From: Ophiobolus disseminans
Taxonomy: Eukaryota; Ascomycota; Dothideomycetes; Pleosporales; Phaeosphaeriaceae
Length of the DNA: 64,000 nucleotides
Direction: 5' to 3'
Assembly (NCBI GenBank): GCA_010093685.1
Contig: MU006244.1
Coordinates: 248,001-312,000 of the forward strand
Shown: positions 23,501 through 34,027 of the stretch, one piece after another
Layout of the letters: each line of letters begins with the position of its first letter
Numbering within the stretch: position 1 is the stretch's first letter
Notes under the pieces: model-generated
What the model saw: only the letters and a program-made list of their open reading frames with translations
Databases searched by the model: none
What the model was told of the DNA's origin: nothing
Translations under genes and position numbers: made by a program

Positions 23501-24474
23501 AATCTGGAAAAGAGACCGGTAAAGCTTACCAACGAATCAAGGAAGCAGGACTAGTACCCACCATCACAACAGGTCAAACCATACAAGACTCTCGCAACGG
23601 TGCGGTGGTGCATTGGTCGCAAGACAGGCCAATCACAATCCTAGAAGCACGTCGGACACAAGGATGGCCGGACGAGGAACCCATCATTGGCAGTCTGGTT
23701 GAGCAGTACAAGATTGTAGGGAACGGTGTTGACCGGAAGGTTGCCTTCGCACTCGGACTCGCGCTGCGACAGGTGGTTGAGCAGAAACGTGAACGCAGCA
23801 GAGCTGAGATACGTCCGAAGGGGCCTGTGGAGGAAATGCTGGTGGACGCGGAGGAGGATCTTGACGATACTGACTCTGTGGGGTCAAAATCGTCAAATAT
23901 CCATGTCTACGTCCCGCCACAATCGCAGACCACGGGAGAACCGAGGACCTCGAGGCCAATCTTTGATCCGCCACTTCCAGACGCCGACTCATATACAGCA
24001 GAAATCTTCGACATACTAGGATTCGATGGAACCTCCACTGCGCGAGATGACGAGTTACACTTTTCCACTCCGACGGCTACAAGTACTGCCTTAACCGGAC
24101 CGAGCCTCCTTTCTCGTCTGTCTGCATCTGTAGTTAATGGGCCTGGAGCATTGAGCTTTCGAGCAAAACCGTCCAATCCTGCAAGTTTACCGGTATCTGG
24201 GAAACGTAGCAGGGAAGAAGAATTGGATGATGCGGTGTGTGGTGTATCAGACAAAGACAGCGATGCCATGGTTGCAAGAAAACGAGCCAGGATTGGCAAC
24301 ACGCCGCGAACCGATAGCCCGTCCAAAGGAACGATCGGTGTGACAGATGGCCCAGCAACTCCTAGAGTGATGGGGAGGAAGAAGCGCAGCACTCGCCACT
24401 CGGGATTGGAGGTCACTTTCGAACCCAAGCAGTGGGACAAAAGACCAGAACAGGAGCATAACAAGAAGAAATGA
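20520..24474 (+). CDS. DIM-2-type cytosine-5 DNA methyltransferase
   Basis: The product is a 1283-residue enzyme from three exons: 20520-20720, 20771-22820 and 22874-24474 (introns 50 and 53 nt). The N-terminal half holds a replication-focus-like region and BAH-like segments, for example IQVGDVVAFDPTD and YQAGDTVYITKTV. The catalytic domain has FSGGGSLDRGLQEGGAV (motif I), AAGSPCPGFS with the catalytic Cys near residue 749 (motif IV), LENV (VI), SAQHRSRVFLT (VIII), EARRTQGWPDE (IX) and VGNGVDRKVAFALG (X). This order and the GNGVDR form resemble DIM-2, which does all known methylation in Neurospora, rather than RID. The loop is PCP, not the commoner PCQ. A 220-residue disordered tail follows. 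All key motifs are present and the frame is open. Confidence 0.9.
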
Positions 24475-24768
24475 AGGACGATGTTCATGACTTGGCCTAT
24501 GCAGTTCCGTGGACGGAGCAAAATACGAGCAAGGAACAAGCGGGTCTGAGGACGAATGGGGGATATTGGATCATATATACCCAGTTAGTATAGGATAGAT
24601 ATCGTCACATATTTTGCATCTGAATGAACAACATTCAATTCGCAAAGCTGATGCTGCCGTTCAATGTGAAGCCATCCTAACCTGGCCTAGTGCCACCACT
24701 GATTGCTCCCCGCGCAGCAACCTCAAAATTCTCCTTTCAGCAACTCCTCAGCTCCAGTCACAACAAAC

Positions 24769-26044
24769 ATGGAGTTCACCAAATTGAGCGAGATTGAGTT
24801 GCCTGCAGCATTCGATGCTCATGTGCATCTGCGCGATGGCGAGATGTCGCAGCTCGTTACGCCGACGATTCGCAAGGGTGGTGTGAATCAGGTGTATGTC
24901 ATGGTGAGTTAGCAACTTCGTATACTGAATTCGCATCCAAAGCCGGTCCTTATCTCGAACTCTTCTACTTTCCTCCATGTTTACTGTCGGACTTTATGTC
25001 GTTTTCTAAATAATCAATTTAGCCAAATTTGGTACCACCTATCACAACGGTCAAGCAATGCCTCGAGTACCGCCACAGACTACAAGATATCGAGCCGAAT
25101 GTTAGCTATCACATGTCGTTATATCTGCATGAGTCGATCACCCCGGAAGTCATCCGCGAAGCAAAGAAAGCAGGCATCACGGGCGTGAAATCGTATCCCG
25201 CTGGGGTCACCACCGTAAGTTCAAACTGTAACATCTCAAAACCATTTCTAAGTCAAACTAGAACTCCTCATCCGGCGTCCTCGACTACGAGCTCTTCTAC
25301 CCCGTCTTCGAAGAAATGGAGAAACAAAACATGATCCTCAATCTGCACGGCGAAGTCCCCTCCACGCCCACCAACGCACCTCTCTCATCCACTAAAGACA
25401 GCACCGCCATCACCATCCTTAACGCCGAACCAGCATTCCTCCCAACATTCAAATCTCTCCACAAACGCTTCCCCAACCTCCGCATCATCCTCGAACATTG
25501 CAGCACCGCCGCCGCCCTCGACGCCGTCCGCGCATGCGGCCCCACCGTCGCAGGTACAATCACCGCGCACCACCTCAGTCTCATCATCGACGACTGGGCC
25601 GGTGACCCCTTCTGCTTCTGCAAGCCCGTTGCCAAGACGCCCGAGGACCGCGACGCGCTGCTGCAAGCCGTTGTGCGCAGCGAAGGGCGCTTCTTCCTAG
25701 GCACGGATTCGGCGCCGCATGATCGCGGTAAGAAGCGCGGCGAGGATAAGGTTGCGGCGGGCGTGTTTACGCAGCCGTATGCGGTGGGGTATGTGCTTGA
25801 TGCGTTGGAGAAGGGAATGCAGCGGGGTGTTGTTAACGAAAGTGAGGTTAGTCAGGAAGGGTTGGAAGGGTTCTTTGGGGGGTGGGGGAGGAAGTTTTAT
25901 GATATCAAAGATGAGAGGAAGGAGAGGATTGTGTTGAGGAAGTGGAAAGAGAGGGTCGTGGATGTGCTCGAGAAAGATGGGGTGGGTGTTAGTGTTGTGC
26001 CGTTTCGGAAGGGCGAGCAGACGTGGAGTGTGGAGTGGAAGTGA
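24769..26044 (+). CDS. URA4: Dihydroorotase (pyrimidine synthesis)
   Basis: This amidohydrolase closes carbamoyl-aspartate to dihydroorotate, the third step of UMP synthesis. Exons 24769-24903, 25023-25214 and 25262-26044 give 369 residues; the introns are 119 and 47 nt. Zinc-binding and catalytic residues are visible: DAHVHLRDG (His18, His20), GVKSYPAG with the carboxylated Lys, the His of ILNLHGEV, the His of ILEHCST, and the Asp of LGTDSAPHDRG. The protein aligns with the monofunctional PyrC/URA4 type, not the CAD-associated form. The C-terminal part switches to G/T-rich third-codon use (after about 25730), still with an uninterrupted frame. Confidence 0.95.
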
Positions 26045-26445
26045 GCGGTACGATAAATAGTCAAATCTCAAAGAAGCAGCTGAAACAATATCTCGCCGTC
26101 TGAATCAACGATGTTCGTCACCTCCCTTCCATGGTGTTGACGCATCGAATCCGTCTCCCTTTCGTCATTCCTCGGCGCACTTACTAAACGGCCCGAATGC
26201 ACATCCCGTCCCGCACCACCTGGGCATGCTGTCATCCCCCATCGCCACGTGCGAACGGGTGTCGGCAACGCGTAGAAAACCAAGTTCCCACTCTTTCGCC
26301 TTTGATATGAACGTCATTGGGCGCGCAAATATAGTGTCTCCAAGAGACAATCCCAGCTTCCGGCCATGCAAAAGCGTGCCGGTGGGAAAGTAAGATGTCA
26401 TAGCTGCAGAGCCTGTTTTGCATCTTAAATCCCGTGGAAAGTGTG
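26045..26445. other. Intergenic region URA4 / con-6
   Basis: This is about 400 bp without a supported gene, upstream of the con-6 TATA box. Confidence 0.4.
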
Positions 26446-26453
26446 TATATAAG
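26446..26453 (+). promoter_or_regulatory. TATA box of con-6
   Basis: TATATAAG lies 87 bp before the con-6 ATG. The spacing suits a short 5' UTR and a strongly induced gene. Confidence 0.5.
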
Positions 26454-26539
26454 AGCGTTTAGATATCTTGCATCGTCCCTCGAAACACACATTACACCAC
26501 ATCTTACAGCCTACACAAAACTCAGTACTATTATACAAA

Positions 26540-26849
26540 ATGTCCTCCTCAAACAACGTCTCGCACCAAGACATCACCGCCCCCGGCTTGTCTGAAGCTG
26601 ACCAGAACATCAATAACTCGGTTGAGGATCAGAGTCATAAGGCGTCGGGACATAAGGCGAATTTGAGCAATCCGAGTAAGTCTTACATCTATATAGAGGT
26701 GAATGAGGAGAGAGGGAATGTTGGAGTAGGAGAGTAGGGGCTCATAGCAGGCAGATACATCCGAAGAATCCAAGAAGAAATCCGAACAAGCCCTCAAAGA
26801 ACTTGGTGGTGAAGAGGCGTTTTATGGCAAGCAAGGGAAGGGAGAATAG
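26540..26849 (+). CDS. Con-6 family conidiation-associated small protein
   Basis: Exons 26540-26675 and 26755-26849, with a 79-nt intron, encode 76 residues. The spliced product contains the Con-6 repeat, GHKANLSNPSNTSEESKKKS in this form, followed by EQALKELGG. It is highly hydrophilic and looks intrinsically disordered. Con-6 was found in Neurospora as a transcript abundant in conidia, and the family occurs across filamentous ascomycetes; its biochemical role is not settled. There is one recognisable repeat unit, whereas many Con-6 proteins have two. The N-terminal GLSEADQNINNSVEDQSHKA may be a degenerate first unit. The gene is convergent with the thioredoxin gene (107 bp). Confidence 0.85.
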
Positions 26850-26956
26850 ATACATCCTCCATTCCGCCGCTTCACATAATAACAATACAATAATCACATA
26901 CTTCCAATTCACTCAAGCACAAGCCTACTCTACTTCGCTGGCTCACTTCGCTCGCA

Positions 26957-27424
26957 TTACAAACACCCCTCAATCGCTTTCCTAATCTCCTTCGGCTTCG
27001 CGCCCGTAACACCTTCTTGAATGTCCCCGTCTTTAAAGATGCTGAATGTAGGCATGGAGCGCACGCCGAGCTCCTGTGCGATGTCTTCGCATTCCTCGAC
27101 GTCGTAGGTGTAGAATTTGACCTGTGCGTTGCGTCTTAGTTCCGATTTGTTGGGTTTGCGGAAATATTGAATATGATCGTGACGGGAAGTCGGGAATGTA
27201 GGAAGATCATGAAAGATGAGGTTGGTGAATTAAGAGTCGATGGGGGTCTGGGTAGAGAGACGAACGTTCGGATATTCCTCAACCATTTTGGCTACTTCGG
27301 GTGCGATGACTTTGCATTTCTCGCACCATGTTGCTGTGCCTTCGAGGATGGTGACGCCTTCGTACGTTACGGCTTTGAGGTAGTCTGCTTTAGAGTGGAG
27401 GGTTGGGATGTCGGGGGTGGACAT
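26957..27424 (-). CDS. Thioredoxin with unusual WCEKC active site
   Basis: Exons 27424-27266 and 27121-26957, split by a 144-nt intron, encode 107 residues of the thioredoxin fold. The join gives EEYPN-VKFYTYDVEEC, the standard beta3 region, and the cis-Pro loop is present as VRSMPTFSIFKDG. The active site reads WCEKC (33-37) instead of WCGPC. The charged Glu-Lys pair would be expected to shift redox potential or partner choice, but that is inference. There is no presequence or signal peptide, so it is probably cytosolic. The donor GTTCGT is non-consensus at positions 3-4, and it is the only one that keeps the frame and the consensus. Confidence 0.9.
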
Positions 27425-27596
27425 GTTGGCGACTGTGGCGGATTTGGTGATTGGTATAAATCGGGTGTTGGGGAGGTTGTTGCGGTGGATGGATGTGATT
27501 GAAGATAGGTGGTGAGGATGATGTCATAGTTGCTTGTCTGGGGAAAGTGGGAGAGGGTGAGGGGTATGGTTGACATTACAATCTTACGTCAATTGT

Positions 27597-29577
27597 TCAA
27601 TCTATTATTCCCTCTTCACTTTGCTTGTTCTTCCTTCTCCTTCCATTTTTCAATTGCTCTACTAACCACTCCTTCCTCAAAGAAGAAAGAAACTGTAATT
27701 CCTTCCAAGAGCTACAATGAGCTTGTAGGAAAACTATGTCCTTCTCATCTCCTCTTTCCACCATCTCCTGTATTTTAGCGCGTTGCGAACGCTTACTAAG
27801 AGACGCAAGAGCGGGCATAGGACAGGAAAAGAATTTTAGGAGTTGGTCCACATCTCGTTCCAAGGCACTTTCGATGTCTACATCTGACACAAAGGCAAAT
27901 CCGTAAACGCTTTCCATTTTTGCCCAGCAATAAACGTCATGGCTAATGCACTAGCCTCAAATTAGAAAGTTCGCGCAAAAGATTTGGAGTCATTCCGACT
28001 TACTGTAATATCAAGTACAGCACCTTTGCTCAAAGTAAGAAAGCCATCATTTGGTGGATCGTGAAAAACTCCAGTGGCACACGACGTCAAAGGCTGATGT
28101 AGATCGAAAGAAAATCGAACTCGAGCTCGGTAAAAATGCCCTCGTACATCCGCTATATCTTGCGAATCTGATCGCAGCAAGCCTTTATATCGAGTTCTCT
28201 CAATCATCTCCATGTCTTCGATGGTTTGGCTACACTTGAAGCTGAGCTCTCCAACTGAAGTAGCAGTAAAATCATACCCTGCCTTGGCATACATCCTGAT
28301 TATACCTAGCCTCTCAATCGATGACTTGATCTGTGGATACTGTAGTGCCAACTTCACTGTCTCTGGTTCAGGAGTTGGAGTTTTAGACACAATTGCGTCT
28401 ACAACAGTGCGCGTATCGTCGGATTGGTCGTCGTCTGTCTTAAAAAGGGCCCGTAACTTGCCATTCAGTCGCCATTTTCTACGCTCTGATGTAGAGGCCA
28501 ATATTGGAGTTGGGTTGTCCAACATGGATGTATTTACAATAGTGCGCGTATCGTCGGACTGGTCGTCGTCTGTCACATCGAGTGTACCAGTGAATGCGTT
28601 GGAGTAAACCCTGGTGCCGAGAATGACGGCTTCGAAGCTAGTGTCGTCCTCTTTTGTATCAACGAGGTGATTGAGTATGCTGTCGTTCTCTTCAGTTTTT
28701 GACAATATCGAAGCTGGTGCATCGACTGCACGTGTTTGTCGCAGGTGCTGTGTGTTCGCTGCAATCCTGTCAAGCAGTGCCTCGTGCCGTCGTACGACTC
28801 TCCATATGTCAGAGATTTTGTCCCTAGAAGCAATCAGTCAAATTGTTCGGTTGTGAGAGCGCTTGGCTTCAAGGCTTGCTGTATCCGTTCAACAACGCGG
28901 TAAGAAAGCGGGAAAGTCAGATGAGTACAAACACTGCTGTCGAAACAGATTTAGAAACAATATTGCAATGGAATTTACTGCAAGAGTATCAACACTCACA
29001 TCTGTAAAAGACCCACCAGGACGATGAGGGCTCCTTGTTGCGTATCCAGTTGCTTTGACAGATCTTGAGCCTCGTGTTCCTTCCAAAGCGTTCGGAACCT
29101 TGTTTTCCATTCTGTCGTGTTACCGTCTAGGACGCCTTTGGTAATCTTCTGCATAACTTTGTCAAGCCAAGTCGTCACAACCAGGCAGTTGGTCAAGGTG
29201 GTATCGAAAGTATTCCTGAGGTCTGGTCTATCGCCCAAGACATCCTCGTGTTTCAGCAACAACCATCGAATTTGGGATAGCGAGGCGGCGGTGAGCTTGA
29301 GCTGCGTGCTCAAGGTCGAAACAGTCACCGGCGCGAGCTTCCATTTGGTACGGATTTCCCAGAGGGTTTTTGCAGCTCCGAAACAGCTGCCGGTTATGCG
29401 AAGCTGCCACACGTTAGCTTGTTCTCTATATCTGCCTTTAAAAGCGCCGTCCTCGGCTGGAAAATGCGCTCCTTTATGCGCACAAGGGCACAAGGCTGGC
29501 GATCACCTGACTTAAAGCGACAGCTATGATCGAAGCAAGATACGTACCACGCTCGCTGTGATGGTGAGTGGATCCAT
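27597..29577 (-). CDS. Protein with fungal MDPLTI-type N-terminal domain (intact copy 1)
   Basis: Four exons give 535 residues: 29577-29548, 29403-29000, 28823-28004 and 27950-27597, with introns of 144, 176 and 53 nt. The first exon encodes only MDPLTITASV. The start MDPLTI and the following helices (SCFGAAKTLWEIRTKW, TLSTQLKLTAASLSQIRWLL) belong to the fungal N-terminal domain often found on STAND/NACHT and ankyrin proteins (PigL_N type). Here no NTPase or repeat domain follows. Instead there is an acidic linker with a duplicated TDDDQSDDTRT segment, then SATSVGELSFKCSQ and a C-terminal helical region around DQLLKFFSCPMPAL. The function is unknown. A broken paralogue lies just upstream on the same strand. 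Confidence 0.75.
28401..28575. repeat. 39-bp direct repeat inside the MDPLTI gene
   Basis: The units are 28401-28439 and 28537-28575. They differ at two positions and start 136 bp apart. In the protein they encode the duplicated TDDDQSDDTRT segment followed by Ile-Val or Val-Val. Confidence 0.85.
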
Positions 29578-30214
29578 GCGAGACGTGTTAAAGTGAGGTA
29601 TTAAACACCATGGTGTCGTGTAAGAGATAAGGAAGCAATGCGACGACGATGAGCACCTACAAGCTACCAGGCTGAGGTCTGGGCTGTGAGGCGTTTACAT
29701 ACAGCCTTAATGCTGCCCAATGAAGAACAAGTGATGAGGGTTATTGCGCATGAGCCATTTATGCTTCAATAAAAGTAAACATACACACGTAGACATGGGA
29801 AGAGGGAGTTTTGGTGAGACATGGAGTGTTCGACGGTGCAGAGTTGCACTGAAGCCACCCATTCGAAGCCGCTATGATAGGCATCGATCACGTGCTGTGG
29901 CGCATTGAGCGATGTCCCTTACTGCAGCTTCCAAGGTTTTGATCCGTATCAATTGACACCAGCATGTGGCATGTTTGGGAAGTCTGTACTATGTTTCTAT
30001 GCAATGGTTACTCCAATCGCTTTTTGCACAGATTTCTTCCGGTAAACCACAGGCCGATGTTTCCTCACACGCGAGTTAAGCAATATTTAAGTATACTGGC
30101 TCGTCTTCTGGGGATATCTACGCCCGAACTCTTGTGGTCTCGGGCACTGATGATGACTTTCCAACGAAGAGTCTCGATTACCAGCGAGTGCGAACAATCG
30201 TTATGCCTATCTAA
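29578..30214. other. Region between the MDPLTI paralogues
   Basis: These 637 bp hold the promoter of copy 1 and the 3' end of copy 2. No other gene is supported. Confidence 0.4.
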
Positions 30215-32066
30215 CTAGCTATACATGGTGTAATCTTTATGTCGGTACAGTTCCGCTACATGATAGAGTTCCCACACAGAAGAGCAACGGGCTGCCATCA
30301 AAGACCAGTCCTTGTTGATATTCTTCTCAGCCATCTCATTCAGCCGCTGGCGTAGCCGACGACTGCCGAGCCGGTCAAGCGAAGGATTAGGACAAGAGAA
30401 GAAGTCCAAGATCTGGTCGAGAGCCATTTCTAAATGAAAGTCAAGCTCAGGGTCAGACACGAGAACGAATCCGTCTTGATTTCCGCCCTCGCTTTTATCT
30501 CTCTGTACTACGGCTGGCCATTGTGGACAAGTGAATATGTACTAGGTTGCGATTAGAAAAGGTTTCACGGGGGTTCCTGCAGCGGCATGGAACTCACGGG
30601 GATGTGAAGTGTGTCGCCTTCTTCGAACGTCAGGCCCGACTTTCTGCTGTAAGCTCTGGAAGCGCGTAGCTCAAGTGGCACGCGCAACAGGAAATGCACC
30701 GACACTTTTTCGCGGTCGAAGAGTCCGGGTGGTTTTCCTGAGCGCCATTTGCCTGAGTAAAACTACCCTTTATATCGCGACTTGGTCACCATCTTCAAAT
30801 TGGTGACCCGCTCATACCCGTCTTTTCTGAAGCTGAGCTCTCGAGACGAAGTAGCAGTATGCTTGCAGTGCGTTACTGCGAACACGTCGTATATTTAGAG
30901 CTTCTCGACTGCGGCCTCGAGCGCTGGCGCGTCTAGTATCGACTGCGGTGCTTCTCGCATAGTCTCGTATAGCGTGGTCGGTGCCGTGTTGTGAGACGCT
31001 GAGGCGACTATCGTTTGGCAATCATCTGGTCCGTAGCTGTCTGGCGGACTCTGCTCAATATCGAGCGTTTTGGAGTAGACATCAGTGCTGAGAAGGACGG
31101 CCTCGAGGTTGATATCATCATCCTCGTCATGAATACGCTGGGGAAACACGCTTTCAGCATCTGTATCTCTTGAAAAAATTGATGCGGATGCGTTGACGGC
31201 ATGTTTTCTCCTCGTGTATCGGGTGTTCATTACGATCTCTTGTAGCAAGGCTTCATTCCGCCAACAGGTTTCTTTGATCTCAGTAATATTGTCCCTAAAC
31301 AATCATATCAGCAATCGTGTACCATTTCTACGAGCACAAGGAAGGCTGGTGTGAACTAATGTCTTCAATGACGTGTCTTCGCTGCCCTCATAGATTCAAA
31401 CGTCGCAAAGATCTGTCGGCTCGGTCGATATCAAAGTCTTGATTACCAGGTGGTGATTGTCAAGTTGATAATGATCGAGGTTTACATACGATTGCTATAG
31501 GGTAATCAGGAGAGTAATGCCACCCTGGTGCATGCCAAGTTGTGCAAACATCTCTCTGACATTGCTCTCATTCCAAAGCATCCGTAGCTTCGTCTGTCCA
31601 GTTGATGCGCTGCCATCAAGCCCCTGGTAATGCTTTGGAAAATATCTTCCAGCCACGAAGTCAGCACCATTCCACTCGTCAAAGTGGACTCGAAAGCATC
31701 AACAAGACCCGGCTTGTCGTTGAGTTGGTCTGAATCGCGTAGAAGTAGCGACTGTATCTGCGTTAACGACGTGGCCGTAACCTTGAGCTGCGTGTGTAGC
31801 GTGTAAACAGTGATTGGTGCGCGCTTCCAGGCGCTATGTAACTCTTTCAACGTTGTCGCAGCGCCAACGCAGCTGCCGGCTATACGTATCTATTTAAGAA
31901 GTTAGCACGTTCTGCAAGCTTTTGCGATGCACCTGACTCTCATTAGGAGACCAAAAAGGGCGTTGACGTTATACAGGCTCTCATACACCTATAATACTGA
32001 CAATGCTCAATCGAGAGATAGAGTGACAATACTTACCACGCTCGAGGTGATTGTGAGTGGATCCAT
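30215..32066 (-). pseudogene. Disabled tandem paralogue of the MDPLTI-domain gene (copy 2)
   Basis: This copy repeats the exon layout of its neighbour: exons 32066-32037, 31889-31490, 31294-30598 and 30541-30215, with introns of 147, 195 and 56 nt and intact GT/AG ends. It begins MDPLTITSSV and ends with a region matching the neighbour's C-terminus (QILDFFSCPNPSL). Comparison shows several lesions. A one-base shift near the cccc run at 31621-31624 changes the frame after FQSITRG. After restoring it, an in-frame TAG lies at 31497-31495. A TAA lies at 30897-30895 and a TAG at 30765-30763 in exon 3, with homologous sequence continuing beyond each. Preserved splice sites suggest fairly recent inactivation. 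A real protein from the 5' half alone is possible but unlikely. Confidence 0.72.
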
Positions 32067-33043
32067 CTGACGAGTGCTATGCTCCCTATTGCCACAGTGT
32101 GGTGTAAAGAAAGGGAGAATCAATTCCAGAGCTGAAGGGCCAGAAAAGATGGGAGGACAAGCAGAAAGAGCCACGGCGACCTGCAGCCTCATGTGTCACT
32201 ACATTGCCCGAATGAAGAGCGAAAACCCAGAGGGCAGTGACACAAATAGATCATTAGATGCAAATGACTGTCCCGACCAGATAAAGGACAGCGATCAAAC
32301 GTGAAACAAAAGACGCTGCGAGGGGAAATGCATAGCGAGGCAATGATATGCTGAATGGCTTGGACTTTAAAGCTCGTTAGCATTTGCCCTGCTGATGGCG
32401 TTGCTATACAGACCTAATCGGCCCATGTAGATATCTACGCCGCGCGTAGTACTTGTACCTTTGTTTTCTTCTCGATTGTGCACAGCAGTGTACAGTGTGA
32501 GCCTGACGCAGCTGTGTGAGTGGGTGAGGATTATCGTAGGCCCAGCAAAGTCTAGACGGAGGCATCAACCTACAACCTCGCAGCTGAGATCGCAATCTGC
32601 GCGAGGAAGATCCAGATAGAGTCTTGGGCCCGGGTGATGAGACCGATAAGAGGGCATCGAGACATCACAAACAAAGTAATCTTGTCAACACAAAAGAATT
32701 CAAGTTGAATTGTCCAAGAACCACACGCGGTCCTAACGCTTATGCTCAAGAACTCCGGTGCATGTTCGACGCCGTAGCGTTGAACGATTCGAAAAACAGA
32801 TCCATAAAAAACCCATGGCTTCCTCACACTGCCGAGTTTCTCAAAAATTTCCACATCGATTTTCACCCTACAACGATGTACGCCAGTATCGCCATGAGTG
32901 AAGCAATTGTGAAAAAAAGCAGATGAGGTGGCTACAATGGTGAAGAAACTCGAGTACTAACCTTGACGATATCTGGTTCATTACAGAATACCGAGCGCTT
33001 GCATGACCTTGTCAGAGTAAAAAGATACTCTTCGCACATCAGC
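32067..33043. other. Intergenic region with no supported gene
   Basis: The region of 977 bp has open frames on both strands around 32570-32930, but they overlap each other and show no family features. Confidence 0.4.
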
Positions 33044-34027
33044 TCAACCAAGGACTCTCGGGGCGCCCGATTTGCCCTTCTTCTGCACACCCCTAGGGAT
33101 GAAAGCGACAGGGTTGGGAGCGACAGCTGCGGCGGTGAGTGTGTTAGGCCGGTTCGTTTGGCCTTTATTATTCTTGTTGTTCTTGCCGTGGCTCTGGTGC
33201 CTGTCTTCCTTCTTTGTGACGGCCTTGACTTCGGAGGTCGCACGCTTGATGGTAACGGGGTGGCTACCGATGTACTTGCCGTTCATCTCCTTGAAAGCAC
33301 GGAAGTAATCGTCGGTGTCGGAGAAGCTGACAAAGCCGTAGCTCTTGCTCTTGGTGGACTTCTTGTCACGGACGACGCGGGACTTGACTAGAGAGGGGTA
33401 CTTGGAGAAGGCCTTATGTAGTGAGTCGTCCGTGACCTCACCAGCGAGATTGCCAATGAACAGTCTCGGGTGCATGGGGTCCCATTCAAGCAGCGTAGCG
33501 TCTTCCCAAGACTTTCCACCGCCCTCACGGACAACGGTCTTGCGCTTGCCATCCGCTGTCAAGGTAGGCTCAGCGTCTGGTGTCGCAACGGCATCAGTGC
33601 GTGCGCCGACGTTCGCATTGTTGCCCCTCTTGGCCGCATCGTCCTTGTTGTATGCGCTGTTCCACTCGGCGATGCGAGCCTCTTCTTCAGGGTCGTAGGT
33701 ACCACCACCGAAAGCACGATTCATGGGCGGCGCAGTTGGGAAGGACGGTGCAGGCGCGGCAGCTCCGTAGGCTGAGTATGAGTTGTCGTAGTAAGTATTG
33801 CTGGCCGAGAAGGCGGGAGCTTGGTACGGGGCGCTCACTGGTGCTTGCGAGTACACAGCCGATGGGCCAACTTGTGGGGGAGTTTGGGCCACGACTGAGC
33901 GCGGTGTGAAGCCGGCGAACATGGGCGAGTTGCCTTGAACTCTAGCACCGGCATTGCCAGGTCTTGAGGGTGGTGCCGAGTAATTCGAAGGCGGAGGGCG
34001 GGCTGGAAGTGAGTGGTGTGGCTGCAT
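33044..34027 (-). CDS. RBM42-like RRM RNA-binding protein
   Basis: The product is a single-exon 327-residue protein. The first 180 residues are Pro/Ala/Ser/Tyr-rich and disordered. EEEARIAEWNSAYN precedes a conserved lead-in, SWEDATLLEWDP, and one RRM (about 188-266). RNP2 is LFIGNL and RNP1 is KSYGFVSF; the helix-1 segment TDDSLHKAFSKYPSLVKSRV is typical of RBM42. A basic Lys/Asn-rich tail follows. RBM42 proteins associate with hnRNP K or the spliceosome in animals; the fungal role is not defined. The chosen ATG is the first in frame, and a spliced 5' UTR or leader exon just upstream is possible. Confidence 0.83.
   Translation of the reverse strand: MQPHHSLPARPPPSNYSAPPSRPGNAGARVQGNSPMFAGFTPRSVVAQTPPQVGPSAVYSQAPVSAPYQAPAFSASNTYYDNSYSAYGAAAPAPSFPTAPPMNRAFGGGTYDPEEEARIAEWNSAYNKDDAAKRGNNANVGARTDAVATPDAEPTLTADGKRKTVVREGGGKSWEDATLLEWDPMHPRLFIGNLAGEVTDDSLHKAFSKYPSLVKSRVVRDKKSTKSKSYGFVSFSDTDDYFRAFKEMNGKYIGSHPVTIKRATSEVKAVTKKEDRHQSHGKNNKNNKGQTNRPNTLTAAAVAPNPVAFIPRGVQKKGKSGAPRVLG

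Noticed and set aside
30215..32066. RIP as the cause of the lesions in the MDPLTI pseudogene
   Set aside because: The stop codons do not line up as simple C-to-T changes of CAA/CAG in the intact copy, and one lesion is a base shift, which RIP does not cause.
32570..32926. Overlapping 98- and 100-codon frames on opposite strands
   Set aside because: Each is the other's shadow; neither shows a motif or splice context.
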